Of a stretch of 64,000 bases of DNA, positions 1 through 53,470 are shown one piece after another; the first letter of the stretch is position 1, and each line of letters begins with the position of its first letter. Under the pieces are notes generated by a model. The model had not been told where the DNA came from and ran no database searches. It saw nothing but the letters and a program-made list of their open reading frames with translations. The translations under genes were made by a program, and so were the position numbers. Origin of the DNA: Protea cynaroides (Eukaryota; Streptophyta; Magnoliopsida; Proteales; Proteaceae); contig CM053269.1 in the NCBI GenBank assembly GCA_028583415.1, positions 43,265,016 through 43,329,015 on the forward strand, given 5' to 3'.

Positions 1-1330
1 TGACCATCCAGAAAGTTGAGTCTCATGAGTGCATTCTTATGGAAAGGGGTAGAGAGTAACAACTTTTTTCATTCTATTGGATGGGCAAAACTTTGTAGCC
101 AAGATAAGGAGGGTGGCTTGGGCATTCGAAGAATCAAGGAGGTTAACTTGGCTTGTATCATGAAGATGATTTGGCGTATAGCGGAGAAAAAAGATTGCAT
201 TTGGGTAAAATGGATCTACAACAGATATTTGAAAAAAGATTTTGTATGGACAGCTTATCTGAGCATGGATTCCTCTTGGGTCTAGAGGACAATTCTTTGC
301 CATAGGTAGATGGCTCTCCCACACAGTAGATCCCTAATTGATGATGGATCATCTACTCTACTATGGCGTGACAATTGGCATCCTCATGGTGTTCTTGTGC
401 TAGCTTTTGGAGAAAGGATTAGAGATGATTTTGGGCATGATAGGATGGCTACTGTTTCCTCTGTCTTAGTAGACGGAGTCTGGTCAACCGATAGGGCATC
501 CTCTACTCGTTTGTCACAGGCTTGGGAAGCCCTCATTGCCATCCCTCATCGCCCCACAGGAAGTGGGGATATCCCTAGTTGGATTGCCACTGCAAATGGT
601 ATTTTCTATACTGCCTCTGCTTGGGAGACTGTTAGATCTAGAAATCCCAAGGTTGCCTGGTTTGATGCAGTCTGGCTTCAAGGTCAATCTTCTCGCCATA
701 GTTTTACCCTTTGGAGAGCAATGACTTAGTCTCTCCCGACGAGTTCCTTGCTTCATGACCGGGGTATCATTCCCAACTCTAACTAGGGTCAATGCTGGGC
801 CGCGGAAGAAGACATCAAGCATTTCTTTTTCGATTGCCCGTTCTCCAATAGAGTCAAGGAGAAGATCCTACGAAAATGCTGGCCTACTAGAAGAAGAATC
901 TGCTCCTTTGACCTTGAATGGAGATGGATGACCAAGAAATTCATGGTTAAGGACCCCTGTGACACCATAGCTAGCTCACCTTCACTGCATCTGTGTACCA
1001 CATTTGGTTTGAGGGAAATCTTAGACGTTGGACGCCCAAGACCAGATCTTTCGACTAAATTTGTGAAGCTATTGGGTTTAATGTTCAAGGAGTTATTTTG
1101 CCTTTTAGATCCCGCCCTGCGGATACTTCCAGAAATAGATTCATCCTATCTTCTTGGAATATGCCTAGTACCTATGATTCTGGGTATTCTGTTTTGTGTC
1201 TTCGCTTGATTGTTTTGCCTTTAGTTTTGGTTTTGTAGGGAGCCTGACTCTATCTTTTTGATGCCCAGGTTTGTCTTCCCCTTCTAGGGACACTGTTAAT
1301 ACATTCATTTATTCACCCCCCCTAAAAAAA
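1..1330 (+). mobile_element. LINE (non-LTR retrotransposon) 3' end, degenerate
   Basis: Frames across 16-1209 read like the C-terminal part of a plant LINE reverse transcriptase. FLWKG and GGLGIRRIKEVNLA lie near 30-150, then LLWRDNW near 360, then a zf-RVT-like tail with DIKHFFFDCPFSNRV near 810-860. Frames are broken by stops near 283 and 728 and by shifts. The element ends in a short A run at 1324-1333. Its 5' part lies left of the window. Pseudogenised. Confidence 0.8.
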
Positions 1331-1335
1331 AAACA

Positions 1336-1665
1336 CTATTATCATTTGTAATACATTTATATTTTTCCCATAAGTAAAAAAATATTTTATTAATTTTTTT
1401 AGTAATTAATATGCCCTTAAATCAACATAGAGTAATTAGTTAACAATACTTTATTACATAAAACCACAACCTATTATCATTTGTAACACATTTATATTTT
1501 TCCGATAAGTAACAAAAATTTTATTAATTTATCAGTAATTAATATACCTTAAATCAACATAAGTGATTAGTTAACAATACTTTCACATAAAACAGCAACT
1601 TATTATCATTTGTAATACATTTATATTTTTTCAAGATTTTCAAAGTAAAAACAACAACCTTTTAT
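1336..1665. repeat. Tandem repeat, period about 130-135 bp, about 2.4 copies
   Basis: The phrase CTATTATCATTTGTAA recurs at 1336, 1471 and about 1600, each followed by ACATTTATATTTTT and, in the first two units, GTAATTAATATNCC and AATCAACATA. AT-rich, no coding potential. Confidence 0.85.
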
Positions 1666-1919
1666 CATTTATTTACACTCATTTTCAATTTAAATCATTA
1701 TTTTTTAAATATCCAAAAAATGAAATAAAAAAAATGAAAACAGAAAAAAAAATTTCGTCTCCATCACAAGGTAGATCGGCCTCCTGTGTTTAACATATAT
1801 TTAATTGAAGCCCATACAACATGTTTAACCCATATTTTTTGTTTTTCAAAAAATAGTTGTAGGAAAATCAATTTTTTCAAATAGAAATTCCAATAAATAA
1901 ATTAACAATCAATCAAAAA

Positions 1920-1954
<35 letters not shown>

Positions 1955-2628
1955 AAACTAACACCATAGATTCATAGATCGGGTCATTTTAACAAACATA
2001 TTAAAATTTGAAACCCAACCATGATGTTTGCATACACATTCTATGAAAAATCTACATTTGGAGATAATAGTTTACCTTGGAGAGAGAGAAAAGGGTTGAG
2101 AGGGCTTTGTTCTTGAAACAACTTGAGAGATCTTGTGAAACTTGAGAGATCAAGGAAGAAATGAAGAGTTTTGCAGCAAAATATAAAAGTAAACTCTCCC
2201 AAAAGCGCAACACAGCAAGTCTCAGGGTTTCGACAAGACATAAGATATTTATAAGGTGGGTTGGTTCATTTTTTAACTGAAACCATGGTTCCAATCGAAA
2301 CTTGGTCGAACCCAATCAAAACCTTGTATTTATCTGATTCGAACCTCGATCTTGTCTCGGTTAGTATTGAAACCGAGATGGTTTCAACCGAGACCTCAAA
2401 CTATGTCTCCAACTATCAATGGCCTAGCCGACCACCATTGAGAGCCTCTGACTCCTTTTTTTTTTTGGTGAGGTTTCTATGTATTGAGAACGCGGTTCGC
2501 TTTCTCTATTCCCTTTTTGTTCGACAGGCTACTTTATGATCTCGATGACTTTACAGGTTGCTTCGATTTCATCATGTATGCCTTCTGGCCTATTTAGCTT
2601 GCCTACGTTTGTTCTTTGATTGGTAATC
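1666..2628. other. AT-rich stretch without recognisable gene
   Basis: Contains an (AAAT)n microsatellite at about 1914-1956. At 2260-2410 there is a patch rich in GAAACC and CCGAGAC words, reminiscent of the hAT-like MITE at 8850, but I saw no clear inverted ends. No credible exon of the RAB3GAP1 gene was found. Confidence 0.5.
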
Positions 2629-3300
2629 ATGTCTAACCTCTCCACCGTATCAACTGGAGTTGAAGGAACGGGTAGCATCACCCATCCAGATTTTCCTTCA
2701 TTCCCTGTAAGCTCTATCCATGTTGATGGTAGCAATTATTTGATGTGGTCACTGTTATCTCTCTATTGATTATCGTGGTTACGTGGGTTACCAAGACCAA
2801 GCCTACTGCTGCTGGTGATACCCAATATAAATGGAGTTCTGTGAATTCCCTGGTGATGTCGTTTCTCCTCAATTCCGTGCAACCCCAAATTGCATGTAGT
2901 TATTTGCTCTTGGATACTATTGCCAAGTTCTGGACAGCCGCCAAGGATACCTATTCACAGGTTGGAAACGATGCACAGGTTTATGAACTGCAGAAGAAAC
3001 TTCATGAGACTAAACAAAAGGACCTCGCATTGTTTCAGTATTATTCTGAGTTGCGTGATTTGTGGCAGGAGTTGGATTGCTATGACACCTTCCAAGCTAC
3101 CTCCTCTACCAATGCTACCGCCTTTCAGAAGTGGGAGGATAAATACGGGGTTTATGATTTTCTAACTGGTTTGGATCTTGAGTATGACCAGATTTGTGCT
3201 CAAGTCCTTAGCCGAGATCCGTTTCCAACCTTAGCCCAAGCATATTGCTTGGTTCAGTTAGACGATAGTCGACATGCCGCTATGCTACCTAGTCTCCCTA
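2629..3300 (+). pseudogene. Ty1/copia gag fragment (UBN2-type), frameshifted and cut off
   Basis: The start at 2629 reads MSNLSTVS and then VDGSNYLMWS, the usual copia gag opening. A frameshift near 2760-2800 moves to the frame read from 2745 to 3305. That frame continues YKWSSVNSLVMSFLLNSV, LLLDTIAKFW, YELQKKLHETKQ, FQYYSELRDLWQELD and FLTGLDLEYDQ, all gag (retrotran_gag/UBN2) motifs. The fragment stops where TGTAAC-type LTR sequence begins at 3301. No integrase or RT follows on this strand. Confidence 0.82.
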
Positions 3301-3789
3301 TGTAACCCCCCCAATCCGAGCTCGAGTTTATAGGCGTTACCCAAAATTTCTTACCACAAATCACAAACAAGATCATCATATAAAGACAGGTAGCCCCCAA
3401 AAATTGAATTGGGCATTCATCCAAAACATATTTATATGTAAAATCATTCGTCAGCGGAAGACTTACCCTTTAATGTTTAAACATAAATTAAACCAAGGTC
3501 GGTCTTACTTTTGTCAGTTTAGTGGCAACTTAAATATTACATAACTGGTCCTGTAGTTCTTAAACTTATTTACACTTCCAAGTCTAGCAACAACAGGCTA
3601 GATCAAAATACTCTACAAAATTACATAATCAAAATGGGGTCATTCAGCTTCTTGTCTGAAGTATTAAACATCATCTATAAGAAAACAATAATAATATGGG
3701 GTGCGCTCAAAGGCCCAGTGGGTAAACTATTCTTGTTTTTAATCATTACTTAGTTCATTTCACTTCCTTGTTCCTTTCATTCTTACTTT

Positions 3790-4080
3790 ATTCATTTCAT
3801 TATTCCCGTCTTTCGGCTCACCATCCGTACATGATCTTTGGCCTCACAGCGCCCTCATGGTCTTTTGCCTCACAAGGCCTATTCTCCTTTCATTATTAAC
3901 TCCTTTGTCTTTTGATTCACCATGCTTTCCATTGTCTTTTGGTTAACCATCCGTACATGGTCTTTTGCTTCACAGTGCCCTATGGTCTTTTGCCTCACAA
4001 GGTTTTCTCTGCCTTTTGGCTCATCATGTCTCCACTGCCTTTTGGCTCACAGTGCTTCTACTGTTTCTAGCCTTTCGTAA
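3790..4080. repeat. Degenerate short tandem repeats (CTTTTGGCTCACCAT / CCTCACAAGG type)
   Basis: Units such as TTTTGCCTCACAAGG and CTTTTGGCTCACnnTG alternate about ten times, with CATCCGTACATG recurring at 3823 and 3949. A decayed minisatellite inside the putative LTR. Confidence 0.75.
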
Positions 4081-4849
4081 CATCCTTTTCATTTCCTTGA
4101 ACTTTCATGTTGTTCCTTTATCATTCCCTTATCATTACCCATTTTATTCTCTTATTTCATTTGCATATCCGTACATTGACACATCCTTATATCATATCAT
4201 TTTCCAAATCATAAGCATATAAACACATAGCATATTCTTGTTGACATTTCACGGAGTTTTCTAAGTATATTCTTGACATATTCACTGCTCATGATATAAT
4301 CTCACACAGCGTCACATTCAATAAGACCTCATGTCATAACATAGCATTCGACTGTATTTACTCAAACAAGGCATGTTCCGTCATTTCACATTGCATGGCA
4401 AGAGGATACGCATTGCAATTTATACAATCAATATATCTTCTTAACATTTCAGTATTTCACACATGTTACACAAACCATAGAGAAGCAGTTCCCTCACGGC
4501 CTCACCTATTGGTAACTTCAAAACAGTGGTTGGTACCTCAACTCTCTCACCTATTATATCAAGTTAAAACAATAAGATATCTTGTACTTGGATATAACAT
4601 TAATTAATGCCCTCACTTTAATTCTCTAACTCTTGTCTTACATTTACTGACTTTATTTTTTTAGTTTTAATTTAACCATTTTTATTCCTTAATCGACACT
4701 TAAAACATTTAAACTTTAATTAATCCTTTGTCAACACTTATTTTAATACTAGTATCTTATACTTATTTAAAATATCGCACCTAGATATATCATACATGCA
4801 TTTAGGAATGTCAAAATAAATTCTGCATCACTAGTATCTTTTAGGATAT

Positions 4850-5170
4850 GATCGAGGGCCTTATGGTCAGAATTGGTTTAGGATTCAAACATGAGAAACT
4901 TATCCTATCAAGTTAACTCTCTCAGACCTGGAATCAGGTCACATCTCATGGGAAAAAGTTACATGCAGTTAAATCAGAACTACCCAGTTTTCTATTTTTC
5001 TGAAATTCTATTGTCTTTTATGATGTTTTCAAGGGTCTTATGGCCAGATTTGGTTCTGAGTCAAAACATGAGTCTTTTAGCCCTTTCAGTTAGCTTTATT
5101 TCAAAACTGGAATCGGGTCATTCGGACTTACAAAAAAGAAGTTATGTACAATTGTACAGTTAAGTAAGGG
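4850..5170. repeat. Two diverged tandem copies, about 180 bp each
   Basis: Both copies share the order TTATGGnCAGA(A/T)TTGGTT, CAAACATGAG or CAAAACATGAG, a CAGTTAGCT-like word, CTGGAATC(A/G)GGTCA, then AAGTTA(C/T)ATGnA. They lie at about 4858-4990 and 5038-5165. Confidence 0.65.
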
Positions 5171-6282
5171 CTGCCCAGAAAGATAACATAAACAGGGGCG
5201 TGGGTTCTTGACGTTGTTCCCACTTCAACCTGACTTTTGATCATGTTATAAGCTGAATTAGAAGAAGTATATTTATACCAAAGTTGTAGATTTATGGGTC
5301 TATGTTCAAATGCCACAGGAATCGACCCAATCAGACTTATATTGAGAAGATATGATGATTGGACTGGGCAGGGTCAATCTGCCAGCCCAGGAATTTCAGT
5401 CTGAATATGGGTGAAGAAATTCCCCTTCACCCATTTCCTACCTCTGAAGACTTTCTCAAAACATGCTCCTTTGGGTTTTCTTTGGTGATTCTTTAGTCCC
5501 CCTTTTCATTCCTTTTCCTCCCTTTCATTACCCTACCCTAGTCCTTGATTTTAAGTGTCCTTTCTCACTTAATCACACCATTAAAGAAGATGCTATGGTC
5601 TAAAAGTAGCTTTTACAATGAGGGATTCTAACATGCGAACGAAAATAAAGGAATTAAAAGGAAGGAAAAAAAATAAAAAAAACTCTTACCGTAGTTAGGC
5701 TTTGTACTCTTCTTTTAAGCTTTGGGTCACCCTTTAATGGTGGCCTTCTCCTCCAAAGTTCCTTCAAGATCACTATCAAGTTCCCCTCTCTTCTTTTAAT
5801 CTCTACTGTATTCTCTAATATTCCTTTCAAGATTTCTTCTCAAGCATTACTCCTCTTCCCTCCTTTTTTCTTCTTCTCTCATTCTCTTAGTTTTGGTCTT
5901 TGTGAAGGAGGGAATGAGCTACCAACATTTCCAATGGCTAACAAAATTTCTTTTATTCTTATTTTGATTTGTGAAAATCCTAAAATACCCTTTGGAATTT
6001 GAAAACAACCAACGCATGATGAATCTCTACAATGATGTCTTGGTACCCCTCAAATGTGTATTCCCCTTTTTACCCTTCTCTTTAAGTTCTAATTACACTT
6101 CCACCCTAGCCTATCAAATTCCATTCATAGTTTCACCTCCAATAGTAGCTTGCCACCTAGGATGTCTTGCCATACACTCTCACCTCTACTTCATCCAATC
6201 ACTTCTCATGCATCCTCTACCTCTTGACAAGTGGTACCCATGTGGCATTCATGTCATTAGTGGGGCCCACACATCCCCTACA

Positions 6283-7321
6283 ATGTTAAAAATAGGACTT
6301 AATGTTGCCAAAATTCCTTTTCAGCATTGAGAGGGCTTGAACAGTTGAACCTAAGACCTTGTCTTTGTGAAGTCTTGGTCCAACCACTAGGTTAGTGGTT
6401 CATCCTTACCTACTAAGTCCCAAACAAAATGTATGTATTAACTTATTGTTTTACATGCTTATATATATGACACATACATTTTTTTTTTTGGGTAAATATG
6501 ACACATACATTTTTTTTTTGGGTAAATATGACACATACATTTACTCAAGCATCAACCATCATATAATATATTCCACATGGGTCACATATATATTTAATAA
6601 AATGCACATCCCAACCATAAATATAAATAATTAAATGTTTACTTATTAGGGGTTGTGATTGATGAAAATACCCCCAATGTATGTCAAGCTACCTCTCGGG
6701 CACCTATTAAGGATAAAAATTTAAATTCTTACTATTGTTTTCTGCATTGCTGCAAATCCGGAAGCGCATCTAACAGCTAGATCTTTGCCTGTTAATTTTC
6801 CTTAATTTTAGTCATTCTTGTGCCTTAAAATCCTAGTCCAACAAGGATTTTATCATAACTCTAAATCTTTCTGTTGGATTGCTTCCAAGTTTGGATATCT
6901 TATTCTTATTGCTATTCATCTCATTATCCTACAATCTGGTTTGTGTCTGTGGGTTGGATTTTCTGTTATTACAATTTCTTGATTCTGATTCTGTGGATGC
7001 ACTGTGATTCAGTTATTTTGGGTTTCTACTTTCTATTTTTCATCAGATAGACACCTGACGTTAGCAGGCTACTAGTAAACATGGGCTCTTATTATTTATT
7101 TTTGAAGTGGAGAAATTCTAAATTTGTTTGCCATGCGATGGAATATTTTTTTTTTTTTTTTTTTTTGTTACTTTTATGTAACAATTGGTATTAGATTGCT
7201 TTTCACTTGCAAGGAAATATAAGATATCCTAGTGAAACCTCTGAGTCAATCTGAGCGGTCTTATTTAATTCTTTGTAAATTACTAAGTATGATGACATCT
7301 TGAGCTATGCTTTGTCTGCAG
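6283..7321. other. Non-coding stretch before the first visible exon; short tandem repeat at 6467-6541
   Basis: Holds 2.4 copies of a 31-bp unit (ATGACACATACAT, T9-10, GGGTAAAT) at 6467-6541 and a T run of about 20 at 7147-7166. The remainder has a T-rich intron character, ending in the acceptor TTTGTCTGCAG at 7321. Confidence 0.6.
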
Positions 7322-48951
<41,630 letters not shown>

Positions 48952-50828
48952 GCTTTCTACCATTTTTTTTATTGTCATTATTGTTTAATAATATATGGAG
49001 AACTTTGATTCTTGTGTTTATTTAATCGAGATAAATTGCAGAAAAAAAAATGAAAAAAGTAAGGGAACGAAGCCATGCCTTGAATCAAGCATAAAAATTC
49101 TGTTGAGGCATGACTAGGCACAATTTTAAATATGTTTCCCCGTAGACCCTAAGATCTACAAATGGTGTAGGGGATAAGCTTCAATTACTCATATTGATGA
49201 GGTTTTTTGAATTTTCAAATTGTGGTATCAGTCAATTCATATCAGTTTTGGACCTAATCGACCATCGATCCTTTTTTTTTAATATTATTATATATAGTAT
49301 TAATTATGTGTCATTTTATCATTTGATCCATATTTTGGACATGACCGATACCTTCTCTAATACCTGGACTTAGAACCTTGTTCCAAACTGAACGGTCTAA
49401 ATCGGCAACTGTTTTTGTTCTTATCTAATTGAATGAAGTCTCACAAGTCTGGTGGATGATGATCATAACAATTTTGAGGAAGAAAAAGAGAACCGTAACA
49501 TGGGTGTAGGATATATGATTAATAGCTCCTTGCCTTATCTGGACATTTTTCTCGCGATGATTGATATAAAAATGGAAAGTGGAAGGTTCTGTATACGGTG
49601 TGTACGTATACGATAATACTTTTAATTGTCGGATAAGGTGTATTCTTAAGAATATTTTTTCCTACTCTGACAATGTACATATACAGGCTGTGTACGAAAA
49701 CCGTTCCCAAAAGTTAATAACGTAAGTAGGTGGAGGCAATCGGGCACTATCAGGGCATTTCAGTATTATACATCTTTATTCTGGATAATTTGATTAAAGG
49801 AAAGAGCAGGTAATTTGATAAAACGAAACCCATTTTTTGGTAATCTGGAAATTTAAAAAGAGAGAGAAAAGAAAAAAAAAATGAAAAAGAAAAAGATGCA
49901 TGGGCTGTGAAGGATTCAAAATGTTCCAAAATCATTTTGTGGGAAGACTAACCCAATCTTAATCATGGTTGTCATACCATAAGTATTTATGATTATATGC
50001 TGCAACAAGTAACTCCTTACCTCTCAAACAGTCTTACAGTTCCTAGAACATGTTCCACAGTTTATAAAGTTTTGCACCCTGGTTGACCATCCTATAGAAG
50101 AGCTGCATTTGGTATCTCGGACATCACCAGGAAATAGGGGAATAACAAATTTAAAAAAAACATATCCAACATTATATATATATGATCTCATCAGCCATTG
50201 GATAGGAGTGTGCCTGCTATATTAGCCACATATTATGGCCTATTTCAATCTGATTACTTATATTGTATTGCACTTTTACATTGTAAGCCATTATACAAAG
50301 GGTTAATCAAATTTGATTTTTCAACCATTTCTCTTATATTATATAAACACATAAAACAAAATTCCATCAGAGTGAATATTACTATAGAAATAAATGTGAG
50401 ATTGATGTGTTCACAAACATTGGTTGCCAACTAAGCATGCACATGACCCCCAACAAAAAAATAGGATATGATATGATAGTATATAAGAGTTTATAGGGTC
50501 CATTATTCATAAATTTGTAATTATTTACATGATATTTTTCATGTATTAGTTTAATATCTATATACTTTTTACAATCTTCGGATGATCCCTATATTTCATG
50601 ATTCTACATAGGAGATTCATACTTTATGCATAGGAAATGATTTATCGTAAAGGGCAATAAAACATGTCGGTATGTACTTCTATCAGTCTCTCTCTTTCTT
50701 GAAATTTGGATCCTTTTTTTCCCCCTCTCTCTCTCCTCCAAGTGACTGGGTTATCGGTTCTTCTTGTACTTTCATTTTTTTTTCACTAGCATATTAGATT
50801 CCAATATACCCCTCGCTAACTTAGAAAA
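48952..50828. other. Downstream flank of the RAB3GAP1-like gene, no gene recognised
   Basis: AT-rich. It should contain the 3' UTR and polyadenylation region, with AATAATATATGG near 48988 as one weak candidate signal. A run of retroelement-free intergenic sequence follows. Confidence 0.5.
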
Positions 50829-51002
50829 AGATCCTCTGTAGTGAGGGCAAAGTGACAATGAAGATCTCAGCCACTCAAAGTGCATTAGGACACATCTCGA
50901 TGCACTTTGAGTGGCTAGTGAGGATATCCCAATGCACTTTGAGTGGTTGGGATCCTCACTGCCACTTAGGCCTCTGTAGTATGGCATCACTACAGAAGAT
51001 CT
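50829..51002. mobile_element. Foldback/MITE candidate, about 174 bp
   Basis: Left AGATCCTCTGTAGTGAGGGC pairs with the complement of the right end, AGATCTTCTGTAGTGATGCC. Inside, CCACTCAAAGTGCAT appears once and its complement ATGCACTTTGAGTGG twice. No clear target duplication. Confidence 0.65.
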
Positions 51003-52796
51003 CAATCCCACTTGAAAAGATCTTCCTCCCATAAAATAAATAATACTTAAGTGACTTTCCTTCTCCACTCTTGACCCCTTGTTTCCCTTCCACCCATCAC
51101 TTCTCCCCCTTGTTCCCTAGGATATGCCTACTCATTTTTATTTTTTTTAGGGTACAAGTTACATATAATCACTACACTCTACAAATGGATAGTATAATAT
51201 ATCTCATAATAATTATCAGTTATAAAAAGGTCTAATATTTTAAACAACCAATCACCATCATGCTTTCTGCTTTGATTAGGCACCACAAAGGTTCCATTGG
51301 TTGGAGGGTCACTTCTACTTCCTTAAAATAAATATATATGGAGCACTTGGATATGTATTGAATTAAACTAAGAAATAAAAGAAAGGTTTTTTATATCAAT
51401 TTGCATCCATCTTTAACTTTAGTCTTGATCTTACGTTTCCAATTAATATCTTATTTAATTAAAATAATATTTTATTTGACTATATTTAATATTTCTTTAT
51501 AATAATTGGAGAAAATTTTCCTTTACTATGATTGAAGATAATCCCACTTATATGATTTATAATGATCTTCCATCCTTGTATGTTGAATGATCGAACTATC
51601 CATTTCACTATCTCATATCCCATAATAATTTGGTGGAAAAAAAAATTGGCACGACGGGTCAAGCCTTTTTTACTTCCCATCATTTTTTTTTTTGAGTAAG
51701 TCTTTTTACTTCCCATCATTATTTATCATTAATTAAACATTTAAGCATGGAGAAGTTGGAAACACAGACAAGTATACCTTAACCGGAAGGTTATGGATTT
51801 AGTCCCAATCAGTATCATTCATTTGCTTAGCAAGAAAGACTAGACTCCACCAAAGAGACAACATAAATCAACCGGAACTATATAGGTAAATATTCGCTAT
51901 GGTGGGGAAGGCAAGCTACGTGAGGTGACTTGGCCTAGGTTTTCAAGAAAGGTAGCCACAAGAAGGGGGAGGATGCGCCTTCAATATGATTGGGGCATAG
52001 GCGAAAACTTGACTTGGGTGTCCACCTGACTGTCAAGTTGTAGTAGGGTCATTGTTTGCTAAATTGTTGGTCCACAGCCCTGCCCTATAGAATGAATAAG
52101 GATAGACCTATCAATGACCGAACCTAAATATTGTGAACACAATGTCTAACTCCATATGGAATAGATGGTTGTGATACATACTATTGAAATTTTTGTACTA
52201 GTAAAATAAAACAAAATAGGTGCTTATTAGGCCATATTATACATTAATTGATGACCTATTTTTTCATCCTAGCTAGCTATGATCACTCAAGATTTTGAAT
52301 GATTGAAAGGAATCGTTTGTGGCGGGGTCTATTGGGAATAAATTAAATTAATTTTGACAAAAAAAATGGGGGAAATTTTTCTCTGTCGGGTAGTGGAAAT
52401 TGACATTTTTTGTTTTGGGTTTTGAAGGTTTGGGTGAATTGTTAGTGAAAAGAGGCATTGGATTCTATTGCCTTTATTATAAAATAAGGTAAAGAGGATG
52501 TATGAGTAGTACAGTGTAACCATCTCTTCTTACGCTATCCATCTTAGTGGGTTTTATCATATTGACAAGTTAAATATATTAATAATATGGTAAAAGGGCC
52601 TTACCATTGCCACTATGTGATGCAAATCCTTTTCCTCAATTACTTTTTCCTATTATGCTCAATTTCCCCTTTTCATTTATTTCTTCATATATATATATTT
52701 TTTTCCCCTTTTTTCTTTTGATTAGGACAAAATATTTTTCTTGGTTAGATAAATGTATACACTATCTTAGTAAATTCATGGACTACAAACCTCATT
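51003..52796. other. Intergenic AT-rich stretch
   Basis: A duplicated TTTTTACTTCCCATCATT lies near 51667-51720. No coding homology seen on either strand. Confidence 0.55.
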
Positions 52797-53470
52797 AGGG
52801 GGCATGAATTTAATTCATGGTATTGAAATAGGTATAGATATTAGTATTGGAATCAGATATGGGTATTGATCAGTATCAATCAGATATCAGTCATATACTG
52901 ATGTGGTATATCTTTTTTGGCATTGATCAAGTATCAATCAATATCAATCAATTTCAGTCAAATATCAATTTTCGTACTGATTTAGCCAAACGATACCATA
53001 TTGATCAGATATCTGTATTTGTCTATGTCATAGACTCAAAATTGATGAGAGGTTTGAAATGAAGAGCATTAATTTTGAGAGTAAGAAAATGCGTAAGAAA
53101 ATGCACTAAGTGGGTTACCCATTTGAATCATCATGACCATAGGCTTCTTTCTCTCTGCTATATGGAGAAAGGGACTATAATCAAAATGAATTTTGGTGGG
53201 AACACAGTACACTGAGAGAGCTTTCATCAGATTTTTGTTTTTGTGATTGTGTGAGAAGAATGAACTTTAAGGGACAATGAATGAACAAGACATGGAATTC
53301 TTTTTGTAGGCCTTCCTGGCTTCTCTTTGTTTGATTGAACTACCTTTTTTTTTTTTTTGGGTAAAAGATTGAACTACAGTAGGACAGTCAAACAAACTTG
53401 AGGAAAGAGAGATAAATATAGCCTTCTTAGGGGGTCCTAGCATTAACTTTCTATTACAGGATTTTCAGTT
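52797..53470. repeat. Dispersed repeat, intergenic copy (paired with 46135-46750)
   Basis: Same linear order of blocks as the intronic copy, including CCAAACGATACCATATTGAnC, TTGATGAGAGGTTTGAAATG and GGAATTCTTTTTGTAGGCC. It contains an extra T run plus GGGTAAAAG at 53346-53368 flanked by TTGAACTAC repeats, apparently a later insertion. Confidence 0.85.

Larger units (their letters stand above)
3301..6282. mobile_element. Putative long LTR (TGTAAC...TACA), probably solo, inserted in copia gag
   Basis: The copia gag breaks exactly at TGTAACCCCCCCAAT, a start typical of long plant LTRs. The block has no protein homology and ends plausibly at CCCCTACA (6275-6282). A GCGGAAG-type word at 3454 matches one near the start of the putative LTR at 55500. 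Internal repeats (3790-4080; 4850-5170) fit LTR evolution. The flanking 5-mers do not match, so the right boundary is uncertain. Confidence 0.42.

Noticed and set aside
3790..4080. CRISPR-like short repeats
   Set aside because: Units are irregular and degenerate, spacers are not uniform, and the genome is a plant nuclear one.
5971..6330. 119-codon + strand frame before the first exon
   Set aside because: It crosses the putative LTR end and shows no match to the expected upstream Rab3GAP exons or any domain I know.
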